DNA of 64,000 nt from CAVQCT01 sp964371785 (GCA_964371785.1 CAYJOL010000002.1:124001-188000); one strand, 5' to 3'; shown: positions 35,002-44,482, counted from the stretch's first letter. The notes: generated from the letters alone by a model not told the origin. Numbers and translations are program-made.

Positions 35002-36136
35002 AAAGATACTCCTGCTGACTTTCGAATTCCCGCCGTTCCGGGGAGGAATCGGAAGGTACGCTGCACAACTGGCCCTGGGAGCTCACCGATGTGGATGCGA
35101 AATTGTGGTCGTGGCGCCGGACTTCAGACAAGATAATACTGAGGAGGATGCGGAGATATTTCCGTTTCAGGTTCGTCGATTCAAGGGCACCATCTACTCG
35201 GCGGGACAATTTCCCGGCATGGTCCAGCGGATCAGACATTTGATAGGCGCCGCAAGATACGACATCATCCATGCTATAGACTGGCCCAACAGCCTGGCGC
35301 TTACCCTGCTCAACCGGTTCGTTACCGTGAACTTCATCGCTACCGTGTATGGAACCGAAATCCTCGGCGTAGTCAGCTCCCGTCATGTCCGATATCTCTC
35401 CGGAGGAAAACTCTTTACCTGCCCGACTGAGCTACTCGCCATCAGCCAGTTCACCAAAAGCCTCCTGCTTGACAGACATCCCGAAGTGGATGCGAGTAGA
35501 GTCCGCGTGACGCCGCTCGGGGTTGACATGGCCTTCTTTGAAAAGCCACGAAAGAACCATGCAATACGAGAAAAATACCTTATCCCGGACAACCGAAAGA
35601 TACTTTTGACCGTCTCTCGAATAGATGAACGCAAGGGGCATCGAGTAGTGCTTCAGGGACTGGCTAATCTTCCCGCCGAAATGCGCAAAGAAATTGCATA
35701 TGTCATCACCGGGGAAACCCAGGATGATGCCTACCTCAAGGAGCTTCGCACCCTCGCCTCCCGGATAGATGTGCCGGTAATTTTCACCGGCTCAGTAAGT
35801 GAAGACGAATTGCGCGCCCTATATGCGAGTGCATACCTATTCTGCATGCCGGGGGAACCACATCCGGCCAAAGTGGAAGGGTTTGGGTTGGTGTATCTGG
35901 AGGCGGCGGCCCAGGGGGTAGCTTCTATCGCTTCTTCCATAGGCGCTATCCCGGAAGTAGTTGTGCACGAGCAGACGGGCCTATTGGTCGAACCGATGAA
36001 CATTAATGCCATGAGCGAAGCGCTGGCCCGTCTCCTGTCGGATCCCGACCAGACCCGCCGCCTCGGTCAAAACGCCAGAGATCGCGCGGCCACCTTCACC
36101 TGGGAGAATTGTGCCCGCGAAAGCTATCGACTATAG
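34994..36136 (+). CDS. GT4-family glycosyltransferase
   Basis: A 380-residue retaining glycosyltransferase with the GT-B fold. The N-terminal half has PPFRGGIGRYA (about 13-23), which contacts the acceptor. The C-terminal half has VSRIDERKGH and the EGFGLVYLEAAAQG catalytic/nucleotide motif. It transfers a sugar from a nucleotide donor to the growing lipid-linked unit at the inner face of the membrane. The real start is the ATG at 34994, after AAGGAG and overlapping the flippase stop. Sugar specificity cannot be read from sequence. Confidence 0.9.
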   Translation: MSKKILLLTFEFPPFRGGIGRYAAQLALGAHRCGCEIVVVAPDFRQDNTEEDAEIFPFQVRRFKGTIYSAGQFPGMVQRIRHLIGAARYDIIHAIDWPNSLALTLLNRFVTVNFIATVYGTEILGVVSSRHVRYLSGGKLFTCPTELLAISQFTKSLLLDRHPEVDASRVRVTPLGVDMAFFEKPRKNHAIREKYLIPDNRKILLTVSRIDERKGHRVVLQGLANLPAEMRKEIAYVITGETQDDAYLKELRTLASRIDVPVIFTGSVSEDELRALYASAYLFCMPGEPHPAKVEGFGLVYLEAAAQGVASIASSIGAIPEVVVHEQTGLLVEPMNINAMSEALARLLSDPDQTRRLGQNARDRAATFTWENCARESYRL

Positions 36137-36141
36137 AGTGT

Positions 36142-37326
36142 ATGAAAGTTCTTCTCATCAATTCGCTTTACGACCCCAATCATGTCGGCGGCGCAGAACG
36201 TTCCACTCAGCTTCTTGCCGAAGGATTGGTAAAAGCCGGTGCCCACCCGATCGTCATATCAACGGCCCAGAAAGACTCGGAAGGGACAGTCAACGGCGTC
36301 AAGGTTCACTATGTAAAGATATTCAATCTCTACTGGGTACGAAACGCCAAGAGCGCGCCCGCAATCAAGAAGCCGCTATGGCACTTGCTTGACGCCGATA
36401 ACCCTACCGTACCGGCCCGACTCCGCCCCATAATTGCCCGGGAAAAACCGGATCTGATTCACACGGGGAATCTTACCGGATTTTCACCGTCAGTGTGGAG
36501 AGTTGCCCGGCAGGCAGGGATTCCCATAGTACACACCATTCGGGATATGTATCTTGGGTGTGTCCGGTCGGCCATGTTTCGAAAGGGAAAGATATGTGAA
36601 TCGCAGTGTCTATCCTGTCGATTTTATTCGTTGCCCAAACGACGGCTCTCCCGATATGTGGACGGAGTGGTGGGCATCAGCAACTACATCCTGAAATGGC
36701 ATCTCGATAACGGATACTTCTCGCGTGCAAAAGTCGAACAGTGTATCTTCAATTCTGTGGCGACCGGCGGGACTCGGTTAAACGGAGCCGACCCGCACCG
36801 CCAGGTGACTTTTGGATTTGTCGGCGCCATCGCGCCACATAAAGGGATTGAACTGCTCTTGAGAACAGTTGTCGATATGAAGGGTGCAGACCTACGCGTG
36901 AAGATTTTCGGCCGCCCCCTTCAGGCTGGCTATGACAGTTTCTTGCGGGAGAAGTACGGCGACAATCGCATTGAATTCTGCGGCCATAAGGATCCGGAGG
37001 AGATCTTTTCTGCCATTGATGTCAACGTGGTGCCTTCGCTTTGTCATGAGGCGTTCGGGCGGGTGGTGCCGGAAGGCTACTCCTATGGTGTCCCGGCTAT
37101 CGTGTCGAACCGGGGCGGTCTTCCGGAAACGGTGGACGAGAATGCTACCGGCACGGTGTTTGACCCGGACATACCGGGAGATTTACGGGACCGCATTAGC
37201 CGGTTTGCGCAGCATCCTGAATTGGTTGAGCAAATGCGGGGTGCGTGTTTGAATCGCGTTGAGCTATACTCTCAGCAGAACATTGTAGCCAAATATCTTG
37301 ATTTGTATGAGAGGCTGCTGCCATGA
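36142..37326 (+). CDS. GT4-family glycosyltransferase
   Basis: A 394-residue GT-B glycosyltransferase. The N-terminus MKVLLINSLYDPNHVGGAER is typical, and the C-terminal half has IFGRPLQ and the EAFGRVVPEGYSYG motif. A cysteine cluster lies near residues 150-170 (CVRSAMFRKGKICESQCLSC), like the CX-rich insert seen in some GT4 enzymes with a structural metal site. The ATG at 36142 follows the previous stop by 5 bp. It overlaps the membrane protein gene by 4 bp, so cotranslation is likely. Confidence 0.9.
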   Translation: MKVLLINSLYDPNHVGGAERSTQLLAEGLVKAGAHPIVISTAQKDSEGTVNGVKVHYVKIFNLYWVRNAKSAPAIKKPLWHLLDADNPTVPARLRPIIAREKPDLIHTGNLTGFSPSVWRVARQAGIPIVHTIRDMYLGCVRSAMFRKGKICESQCLSCRFYSLPKRRLSRYVDGVVGISNYILKWHLDNGYFSRAKVEQCIFNSVATGGTRLNGADPHRQVTFGFVGAIAPHKGIELLLRTVVDMKGADLRVKIFGRPLQAGYDSFLREKYGDNRIEFCGHKDPEEIFSAIDVNVVPSLCHEAFGRVVPEGYSYGVPAIVSNRGGLPETVDENATGTVFDPDIPGDLRDRISRFAQHPELVEQMRGACLNRVELYSQQNIVAKYLDLYERLLP

Positions 37327-38594
37327 AACGGCTGGCGGAGATATCATTGATAATCTGGTTCGCGCTGCAGGCCGCCGATGGCGCGCTCCGGTTCGTGTTT
37401 GTATCCGCCGGTGTCCCTACGCTGGTTTATGCGAAAGACGCCATTCTGCTGGCGATATTCGCATACTTCGTTTTACTGACCGTCAGTCGGTTTGCCGCTA
37501 ATCGCACATTAACAGTACTTTTCGCCCTCTTGTTATTCGGCTTTACTGTTGGCTTAGTGAACGGCCTGTCGTTTGGTCAGGTCATGTTTGGCGCCAAAAT
37601 ATACCTGCCTTTTCTGGTCGGCTTCATGGCACTTTCATGCTTTGATATTCGGGATTCGGTCTTTACCCGCCTGTACCACATTGTATTACCATTTGTCCTC
37701 GTCGGATTATTCCTTGACCTAGTCATTACGCTCCCGTGGGGAGGATTTGAATACGAACTGGCGGGAACTTCAATCGAAGGATCGCGCCAGTGGGGAATGT
37801 ACGGATTGTCGCGGCTCGCCGGGTTCGGGCGAAGCTCGTTCGCGACAGCCACCGAGTTGTATGTACTCGCGGTGCTGTACATGGCCGTGACCTTCAGAAG
37901 TAAAGTCGAACGGAGTCGACTGAAAAAGATGTTCGATGCCATGCTCATGGTTTGTGCAATAGCCGGTATCGTCCTGACCACGTCGAAATCATCCATATTC
38001 GCCATGCTCTTAATATTATTTGTCTACGGACTCATCTGGCTGATGCGAAACAAATCGGGGCGTTTCGTGCGCATCGCTCTTAAATTGCTGCTGGTAATCC
38101 TGTTGGTGTACGGAGTCGTACCGCCGCTAATCTCGCTCATCTCACCATCTTTTATCACGGATCATCTTCACTCAGACAACCTGGTGGTTACGGCACTGTC
38201 GGCATCCTATGTCGACCGGATGGAGAATATGTGGCCCGCCGCATACGACCTGCTGCGTGGCGACATGATGTTTTTGACCGGTCGCGGGCTGGGAAGTATC
38301 GGGACCTCGCAACTCTATTTCGAACCGGACAAGTATAATCCGGCCGATAACGTCTACTTGTACCTCCTTGTGCAATTCGGCTCGGTTATTCTGCTTCTAT
38401 TTTTGATCTGGGTGGTTGGCAAGATTGGTCGAATCACCGTGAGCCGAGCAAGCCTGAGTACCAGGGTGTTCTTCCTTCTTACCTTGCTCGCCTTCGGCGC
38501 GACAATGAACGTGGTGGAATCCGCACCTCTGATGATACTGCTGGGGATGATGCTGGCCATGGAGGAGCGACTGGGATTGGGCGATGATAGTTAA
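37323..38594 (+). CDS. Wzy/WaaL-like O-antigen polymerase or ligase
   Basis: A 423-residue membrane protein with about ten to twelve hydrophobic segments and a larger periplasmic loop near residues 290-350. The LSRLAGFGRSSFATA and TGRGLGSIG segments fit the O-antigen polymerase/ligase superfamily. It would either polymerise repeat units or attach the chain to its acceptor; the two classes cannot be told apart by sequence here. The presence of a flippase and a chain-length regulator favours polymerase. The next glycosyltransferase overlaps its end by 11 bp. Confidence 0.8.
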   Translation: MKRLAEISLIIWFALQAADGALRFVFVSAGVPTLVYAKDAILLAIFAYFVLLTVSRFAANRTLTVLFALLLFGFTVGLVNGLSFGQVMFGAKIYLPFLVGFMALSCFDIRDSVFTRLYHIVLPFVLVGLFLDLVITLPWGGFEYELAGTSIEGSRQWGMYGLSRLAGFGRSSFATATELYVLAVLYMAVTFRSKVERSRLKKMFDAMLMVCAIAGIVLTTSKSSIFAMLLILFVYGLIWLMRNKSGRFVRIALKLLLVILLVYGVVPPLISLISPSFITDHLHSDNLVVTALSASYVDRMENMWPAAYDLLRGDMMFLTGRGLGSIGTSQLYFEPDKYNPADNVYLYLLVQFGSVILLLFLIWVVGKIGRITVSRASLSTRVFFLLTLLAFGATMNVVESAPLMILLGMMLAMEERLGLGDDS

Positions 38595-39651
38595 CGCTCG
38601 CTTCCTTTCCCAACCGGTCACCGGCGTGCAGCGGCATGCGATCGAAATCAGCCGGATGATTAAGGAGATTCGACCGGAGACGTTGTTTGTATCACCGAGG
38701 AGGATTATCAATCACGATGCCGCCGGGATATTGAACCCGATCACCATCGGCCGCGGTGCCGGCTACTTCTGGGAGCAAATTGAACTCCCCTGGTATCTGA
38801 ATAGACACCATCGGGGAGACTTGTTGATCAATCTTGCCAACATGGCGCCTGTGTACTACCGCCCTAAATTGGTCACTATACATGACACTGCGCCGCTTCG
38901 ACATCCGGAATGGTATTCAAAGCGCTTCGCTTTCGCCTACCGAACCTTACTTCCCAGGATTGCCCGCAAGTCGGAAGTCGTCGTGACAGACAGCGAGTTT
39001 TCCCGCTCCGAGATTTGTTCAATCATGCAGGTAAGTCCCGCGGCAGTCAAAGTCGTCTACTGCGCGGTGCCACAGACCCTAAACGCAGCTGATACCTTAA
39101 GTATGGAAGTCTTTCGCAGTCCATATATCCTCTGTGTCGCGTCGCTTGATCCAAGAAAGAACCTTCGCAGATTGCTTGACGCCTTCTTTGCGCTCGAATC
39201 GCCCGATCTGAAGCTGGTGGTGGTGGGGGCGAGTAACTCAACGGTCTTTGCCGATCGGGGCATCAGCGATGCTATTGAGGGCCGGACCAATGTGGTTCTG
39301 GCGGGAGCGGTCGATGACGCAAGGCTTCGCAATCTGTACGCGAATGCGGAACTCTTTGTCTATCCGTCGCTTTACGAAGGATTCGGCCTGCCGCCGCTTG
39401 AAGCTATGGCATGCGGATGTCCTTGCCTGGTCGCGCGGGTCGCATCGCTGCCTGAGATTTGCGCCGATGCCGCCGAATACTGCGACCCTGAGGATTCAAC
39501 CGATATTGAAGCTAAAATGCGATCACTCCTTGCCGATAGTAATAAAATGAACGATCTTCGCATTCGAGGCAGAGCGCGAGCCGCTGAATTCTCCTGGCGG
39601 AAATCGGCCGAGATACTGCTTGAACTTGCCGAAAGTGTAACGGGTAAATGA
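38584..39651 (+). CDS. GT4-family glycosyltransferase
   Basis: A 355-residue GT-B glycosyltransferase. The N-terminus has SQPVTGVQRHAIEI, the acceptor-side motif found in mannosyltransferases of the WbaZ/MtfB type. The C-terminal half has LDPRKNLRRLL and the EGFGLPPLEAMACGCP nucleotide-sugar motif. The start lies inside the end of the preceding gene and the stop overlaps the next gene (ATGA), so it is part of one translationally coupled string. Mannose transfer is possible but inferred only from family resemblance. Confidence 0.9.
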   Translation: MIVNARFLSQPVTGVQRHAIEISRMIKEIRPETLFVSPRRIINHDAAGILNPITIGRGAGYFWEQIELPWYLNRHHRGDLLINLANMAPVYYRPKLVTIHDTAPLRHPEWYSKRFAFAYRTLLPRIARKSEVVVTDSEFSRSEICSIMQVSPAAVKVVYCAVPQTLNAADTLSMEVFRSPYILCVASLDPRKNLRRLLDAFFALESPDLKLVVVGASNSTVFADRGISDAIEGRTNVVLAGAVDDARLRNLYANAELFVYPSLYEGFGLPPLEAMACGCPCLVARVASLPEICADAAEYCDPEDSTDIEAKMRSLLADSNKMNDLRIRGRARAAEFSWRKSAEILLELAESVTGK

Positions 39652-40844
39652 AAATAGCGATCGTCCATGACTGGCTGATTACTTTCGGCGGCGCCGAGCG
39701 CACGCTTGAGCAGATGCTGAAGGTCTATCCGGAAGCGGACCTGTTCGCGCTGTATGATTTCGTACCGGAGCGGGACCGCGGATTTATTCAGCACAAACCG
39801 GTCACGACCTCCTTTCTTCAGCACTTCCCCTTCGCGAAAAGCAAATACCGGAGCTATCTGCCTTTCATGCCCATGGCCGTGGAACAACTCGATCTCTCCG
39901 GCTACGATGTGGTCATTTCAAGCTCCTACGCCTGCGCCAAGGGTGTTATCACCGGGCCGGATCAATTGCACATCTCCTACGTCTACTCGCCGATTCGATA
40001 CGCCTGGGATATGATGCATCAGTATCTTGACCAATCCCATCTCAAGCATGGCCTGAGGAGTTGGATTGTCAGATACATGCTCCACCGCATACGCCTCTGG
40101 GACTACCGGACGGCCGCCGGTGTCGATGAATTTGTGGCTATCTCGGAATACATTGCGCGACGGATTCAAAAGGTGTACCGGAGACACGCGTCGGTGATTT
40201 ACCCACCGGTCGATGTTGACGCCTATCAGTTGTGTGAACAAAAGGAAGATTTCTACCTGACTGCATCGCGGATGGTCCCATACAAGAAGATGGATGTCAT
40301 CGCTGAGGCGTTCTCGCATCTTCCGGACAAACGACTGGTCATAATCGGTGATGGTCCGGAGTACAGACGGGTGAAGGCGAAGGCGGGGCCTAATGTCGCC
40401 CTATTGGGGTATCAACCTTACGATGTCCTGCTGGACCACATGCAGCGAGCGCGCGCGTTTGTATTCGCGGCCGAGGAAGATTTCGGTATTGTGCCTATCG
40501 AAGCGCAGGCATGCGGAACGCCCGTGATCGCATTCGGTAAGGGCGGGTGCCTGGAAACAGTGACTGAGTTGGAAAGCGGAATATTCTTTGACAAGCAAGA
40601 CGCAAAAACCATAGCCGATGCCATCTTGCGTTTCGAGACCCGACCTGACTGTTTCGAACCTGCCCAAATACGCCAACATGCTCTCAAATTCTCGAGCGAA
40701 CGGTTCCGGAGTGAATTCAAACGGTTTGTCGACCGCGCTGTTCACACACACATGACTAATCTTGACGACACTGGCAAGCGCCGACCAACCGCACGAGTTG
40801 AACCGTTCACATCCACTCTATCAGACTCCTCTGCGACTGACTAA
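39648..40844 (+). CDS. GT4-family glycosyltransferase (WbaZ-like)
   Basis: A 398-residue GT-B glycosyltransferase. The start KIAIVHDWLITFGGAERTLE and the internal YVYSPIRYAWD resemble WbaZ-type mannosyltransferases. The C-terminal half has RMVPYKKMDVIAEAF and EEDFGIVPIEAQACGTP. A Ser/Thr-rich tail of about 25 residues follows the catalytic domain. It is the last of the four glycosyltransferases; 201 bp separate it from the chain-length gene, so a new promoter may lie between. Confidence 0.9.
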   Translation: MKIAIVHDWLITFGGAERTLEQMLKVYPEADLFALYDFVPERDRGFIQHKPVTTSFLQHFPFAKSKYRSYLPFMPMAVEQLDLSGYDVVISSSYACAKGVITGPDQLHISYVYSPIRYAWDMMHQYLDQSHLKHGLRSWIVRYMLHRIRLWDYRTAAGVDEFVAISEYIARRIQKVYRRHASVIYPPVDVDAYQLCEQKEDFYLTASRMVPYKKMDVIAEAFSHLPDKRLVIIGDGPEYRRVKAKAGPNVALLGYQPYDVLLDHMQRARAFVFAAEEDFGIVPIEAQACGTPVIAFGKGGCLETVTELESGIFFDKQDAKTIADAILRFETRPDCFEPAQIRQHALKFSSERFRSEFKRFVDRAVHTHMTNLDDTGKRRPTARVEPFTSTLSDSSATD

Positions 40845-41045
40845 CCAGATTCTCAAACAACCAGTCTTCAGGAATTTTTTTCCGAGTCATTCGGAAAGGA
40901 ATGCGGTCTGTTCGGACGCGGCTTGATTCGGCCAGAATTCGCCGCCCGTAATTGACTGATTGCCTTTACGTTATCACATTCGATTTTGCGCCCCGTCAGG
41001 CACGCGATTTGTATGTCATTGTGTGGATACCTATAAGGAGATTGC

Positions 41046-42152
41046 ATGCGTAATCGATTCGCGTCTGAAAATAACGATACCCCGATGAGTTCAGAGTCCT
41101 CGACCGCGGGAGGGAAACGTTCGGGATATGAACTTAATTTCTTTGAGCTCGGGTCATCGCTGCTACGATATAAGCGACCGATCAGCTATGCCGTCGGCAT
41201 TGTAGTTGTCGTCACGGTGGCGATCTTGCTGCTTATGCCCAACCTGTACACTTCCCGGGCCTCGATCCTTCCCTCCGGCCCACAGGATAAGCTGGCCGAC
41301 TTAAAATCGTTGGCCGGACTCGGCGCTATTACCTCGGTAGATGAAAACTCCTCCGAACTATATCCAAGCATTCTTCGCTCGCGAGTCGTGGCAGATGCGA
41401 TCCTGGATGCTCACTATACTTACCACGCAGGCAAATCTACTGTCGACACGACACTCGCCGACTATCTGGAGCAGCCCGATCGCGACAGACTGTATGCGGC
41501 CCTCGATGAATTGTTCAGTGTAGATATCGATAAGAAGACCGGAATCATCAAAGTAGCCGTTGAGACGCCATATCCTTCATTGTCTCAGGCCATCCTGACG
41601 AGATATTTGAACGAACTTGAGAACTTCAATATGTACAAGCGGCGGTCTCAGGCTAAGGAAAATGCGAGATATCTCGCCGAACAACTGGAACAGAAGGCAC
41701 AAGAGCTTGCAAAAGCGGAAAACGCGTTGCAGGAATTTCAGTCGCAGAACCAGAACTGGTTCGGCTCTACTAATGGCGGGATTGTCAAAGAACTCTCTCA
41801 ATATCAGCGGGAAGTTGAAATTCGCACCCAGGCCTACGGATATCTTACCCAGCAGTACGAGATTGCCAAGCTCGACGCTCAAAAGGATGTGCCGATAGTG
41901 CGGACGCTTGATGACCCATCGCTGCCCGTTCGCAAATCAGGTCCCTTCCGTTCCCGGATTCTCCTGCTGGTTACGATGCTGGCTACGGTATTAACGAGCC
42001 TTTGCTGTCTCATAGCCGACAGCATTGAGCGTCGCCGGCACCGTCACATCGATCCGGCATTCAACAGATTCAGAAATGACCTCATCGATGCTTTTCCCCG
42101 CGTTCACAAATTCGTGGTCAAACGCAAGAGCGAACAAGTGACGGCGGTATAA
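41046..42152 (+). CDS. Wzz/BexC-type chain-length determinant
   Basis: A 368-residue polysaccharide co-polymerase. Membrane helices lie near residues 48-70 and 300-322. Between them is a large periplasmic domain with a long coiled coil (about 200-235, NARYLAEQLEQKAQELAKAENALQ). Proteins of this kind set the chain length of Wzy-polymerised O-antigen or exopolysaccharide. It lacks the cytoplasmic tyrosine-kinase domain of Wzc. AAGGAG precedes the ATG. A terminator follows, closing the glycan cluster. Confidence 0.88.
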   Translation: MRNRFASENNDTPMSSESSTAGGKRSGYELNFFELGSSLLRYKRPISYAVGIVVVVTVAILLLMPNLYTSRASILPSGPQDKLADLKSLAGLGAITSVDENSSELYPSILRSRVVADAILDAHYTYHAGKSTVDTTLADYLEQPDRDRLYAALDELFSVDIDKKTGIIKVAVETPYPSLSQAILTRYLNELENFNMYKRRSQAKENARYLAEQLEQKAQELAKAENALQEFQSQNQNWFGSTNGGIVKELSQYQREVEIRTQAYGYLTQQYEIAKLDAQKDVPIVRTLDDPSLPVRKSGPFRSRILLLVTMLATVLTSLCCLIADSIERRRHRHIDPAFNRFRNDLIDAFPRVHKFVVKRKSEQVTAV

Positions 42153-42213
42153 AGTCCCTTCGAAATACTTATACTAATGCAGAAACATTAAATCGGCCAA
42201 ATTGATGCATACG

Positions 42214-42248
42214 AAAACGGAACGACACTTCCTATGTCGTTCCGTTTT
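42214..42248. terminator. bidirectional terminator
   Basis: Perfect 14-bp stem (42214-42227 with 42235-42248), 7-nt loop, A-rich on the left and TTTTTTT on the right. It terminates the chain-length gene on the plus strand and the convergent small gene (stop 42290) on the minus strand. Confidence 0.92.
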
Positions 42249-42289
42249 TTTGTTGGGCGCTCTATGTCTCGAAAAGGAGCTTGTGGGGC

Positions 42290-42463
42290 TTAGTTGTTGT
42301 TCACCCGATAAATCTTCTTGGCATCGCCTTTATTCTTCTTGAACCGATCCACTATTGCCTTCGGACTGGTCAGAATACCGACGAGGATATTTCCGCTTGG
42401 TACAAACGCAAAGAAGGGCGATGATTTCTTGCTGCGTTTCTTGGGGTGCTTTATCTGGTACAT
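42290..42463 (-). CDS. small basic protein, 57 residues
   Basis: Short gene read on the minus strand: ATG at 42463, stop TAA at 42290-42292. A ribosome site AAAGGAA lies about 7 bp before the ATG. The product starts MYQIKHPKKRSKKSS, has a hydrophobic middle (FFAFVPSGNILVGILTSP) and a basic end (RFKKNKGDAKKIYRVNNN). I recognise no family. Support comes from the good ribosome site, an isolated position with its own shared terminator, and a sigma-54-like sequence 41-55 bp upstream. Basic composition suggests nucleic-acid or ribosome binding, which is only a guess. Confidence 0.65.
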   Translation of the reverse strand: MYQIKHPKKRSKKSSPFFAFVPSGNILVGILTSPKAIVDRFKKNKGDAKKIYRVNNN

Positions 42464-42503
42464 GCTTAGTTTCCTTTCTTACCTTTGTTTGCATATACCT
42501 ATA

Positions 42504-42518
42504 TCAAGCTCCGTGCCG
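42504..42518 (-). promoter_or_regulatory. sigma-54-like promoter for the small basic protein
   Basis: On the minus strand CGGCACG-GAGC-TTGA. It matches the sigma-54 consensus TGGCACG-N4-TTGC except for the leading T and the final C of the -12 element. The predicted transcription start is about 30 bp before the ATG. Confidence 0.4.
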
Positions 42519-42589
42519 GCTGTCGTGGCCGCCATGTATCTAATTGTTATTCTTGATGTTGCGCCAATAGACTAAGGTGTCAGGAGGTG

Positions 42590-42608
42590 CTGTTTCAATC
42601 TGAAACAG
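42590..42608. promoter_or_regulatory. CTGTTTCA inverted repeat, enhancer-like
   Basis: Perfect 8-bp arms CTGTTTCA (42590-42597) and TGAAACAG (42601-42608) with a 3-nt centre, then a further half-site CTGTTCC five bases on. It lies about 105 bp upstream of the predicted start of the sigma-54-like promoter, a usual distance for an activator site. Confidence 0.5.
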
Positions 42609-42975
42609 GAAAACTGTTCCGATCCTTAGGGAAAACAAAGATCAGGAGGATTTGACAAAGTTCTCGGGCACCGGTTTGGGCAAGGCAAATTTCGAATACC
42701 TCAAACCGGACAAAACGAGTCCGGAGTCAGCGAATGGAGTTCGCAGATTCTATCAGTGTGAAGACGGACTGAGGCTGAGCAGAAAAGCATGAGCAGACGC
42801 CGGTTGTACTCGCTGTTTGCGATATATAGGTCTATTTCACCTCTATTCGAAAGCCCAGGCAGACCCTCGGGCAGATACGATGTCGGGATAATTCACAAAC
42901 GAGACGGGGAACAGTTGCAGAAAAACTATTGTATAAGGATTTATTATTTAGCAAAACCCAAGGAGGTTGACGCAA

Positions 42976-44460
42976 GTGAATAAAGCAAATCTCAAACTCG
43001 TGATCCTGATGCTCGGATTGATTGCCATTGCATACATATTACTCCCGAACATCCAATCGATCGAAAGGCAGACCTCGGCCGCGCATGCCTCGACAGCTAT
43101 GAATGTCACAGCGTCGCAACGCCCGGTGAGCAGTCTTGCCGATCTCAACAATGCCTTTGTCGCAATAGCGGCTGAAGTTAAACCTACCGTTGTAACGGTG
43201 TTCACTGAAAAGACGTACGAAGTACAGCAGAGTCCGTTCATGAATCCTTTCTCTGACTTCTTTGGCGGTCAACAGGGACAATCGGGCGGACCGCCGCAAC
43301 AGTATAAGCAGGAAGGGATGGGCTCCGGTGTAATCGTCAGCACCGATGGCCGGATTCTCACCAATTATCACGTCATCGCCGAGGCGGACAGCATCTACGT
43401 TCGCACATCGGATAAGAAGCAGTACACGGCCAAGATAATCGGCTCGGATGAAAAGACCGATGTCGCGGTAATCAAGATCGATGCCATGGATCTGCCGGTC
43501 ATCAAGCTCGGTAACTCGGACAGTCTTCGGGTGGGGGAACTGGTGATGGCTATCGGCAGCCCGCTGAGCGAGGACCTCGCTCAGACCGTGACCCAGGGTA
43601 TCGTGAGCGCTACCGGGCGTTCCAATATCGGTCTCACCGACTCCGGGTATGAGGATTTTATCCAGACCGACGCCGCGATCAACCCGGGCAACTCCGGCGG
43701 CGCGCTTGTCAATATGAACGGTGAACTCGTTGGACTAAACAGCGCCATTGCTTCACGCAGCGGCGGATTCCAGGGAATAAGTTTTGCGGTTCCGTCTAAT
43801 ATGGCGGTCGCTATAATGAACTCGCTGCTTGCCAACGGTAAAGTCGTTCGTGGCTGGCTGGGCGTGAGCATTCAGGATATCAACGACAAAATCGCCAAGG
43901 CGATGGATCTGAAGGACCTCAATGGCGCGCTTGTCGGCGACGTGCTCAAGGACAGTCCGGCGGCCAAGGCAGGGTTGCAGGCCGGGGACGTCGTGGAGCA
44001 GCTCGATGGTAAGCCGGTCGACAATTCATCGACCTTCCGAAGCGCGATAGCGTCCATGCTGCCGGGTGCGAGCGTCAGGCTGAGTATTATTCGCGATGGA
44101 AAAGCGATGGATATCACAGTGAAGCTTGGGGAAATGCCGTCGGACGGCACGTTGGCTGCCATCGGTGGCGATTTCAACCAGTTGCTTGGTTTCAATGTTA
44201 GCAATTCCTCCAGCGACCTGGCAAGAAAATACGGACAGAACCCCAATCTGCTTGGGGTTATAGTCACTTCGGTTGACCAGAAAGGATCCGCCGCCCGCGC
44301 CGGACTCCAGGAAGGTGACTTGATTGTTGCGGTCAACAGACAGCGGACTCAAAATGTCGACGACTTCGCCGCCGCCTTGAAAGGTGTCAAAAAGGGAGAT
44401 ACTATTCTCATGCGCCTGCAACGCGGCGACCAGGGATTTTTCCTCGCCTTTACCCTATAA
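42976..44460 (+). CDS. HtrA/DegP-type serine protease with two PDZ domains
   Basis: A 494-residue periplasmic protease/chaperone. An N-terminal hydrophobic anchor (about residues 6-26) precedes the trypsin-like domain. The catalytic triad is visible: His in TNYHVIAE, Asp in KTDVAVI and Ser in NPGNSGGAL. Two PDZ domains follow: GWLGVSIQDIN... (about 300-385) and GVIVTSVDQKGSAARAGLQEGD (about 400-490). It degrades or refolds misfolded envelope proteins. I use the GTG at 42976 with AGGAGG 9 bp ahead; an in-frame TTG at 42967 is too close to the ribosome site. Confidence 0.94.
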   Translation: MNKANLKLVILMLGLIAIAYILLPNIQSIERQTSAAHASTAMNVTASQRPVSSLADLNNAFVAIAAEVKPTVVTVFTEKTYEVQQSPFMNPFSDFFGGQQGQSGGPPQQYKQEGMGSGVIVSTDGRILTNYHVIAEADSIYVRTSDKKQYTAKIIGSDEKTDVAVIKIDAMDLPVIKLGNSDSLRVGELVMAIGSPLSEDLAQTVTQGIVSATGRSNIGLTDSGYEDFIQTDAAINPGNSGGALVNMNGELVGLNSAIASRSGGFQGISFAVPSNMAVAIMNSLLANGKVVRGWLGVSIQDINDKIAKAMDLKDLNGALVGDVLKDSPAAKAGLQAGDVVEQLDGKPVDNSSTFRSAIASMLPGASVRLSIIRDGKAMDITVKLGEMPSDGTLAAIGGDFNQLLGFNVSNSSSDLARKYGQNPNLLGVIVTSVDQKGSAARAGLQEGDLIVAVNRQRTQNVDDFAAALKGVKKGDTILMRLQRGDQGFFLAFTL

Positions 44461-44482
44461 ACTGACAGTAACCACTGCAGTC

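Larger units (their letters stand above)
42464..42975. other. 512-bp divergent region before the HtrA gene
   Basis: Left part: regulatory elements of the small basic gene (sigma-54-like at 42504-42518, palindrome at 42590-42608). Right part: GGAACA (42908-42913), 18 bp, TATAAG (42932-42937), a possible stress-type promoter for the protease. A frame from TTG at 42652 to 42792 (46 residues) has coding-like codons but no proper start. I did not annotate it. Confidence 0.45.

Noticed and set aside
40879..40897. TTTCCGA/TCGGAAA hairpin after the last glycosyltransferase
   Set aside because: The T-tract is on the wrong side of the stem for a plus-strand terminator.
42652..42792. 46-codon frame starting at TTG between the small basic gene and the HtrA gene
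   Set aside because: Codons look reasonable, but there is no ATG or GTG and AGGAGG sits too close to the TTG for good initiation.
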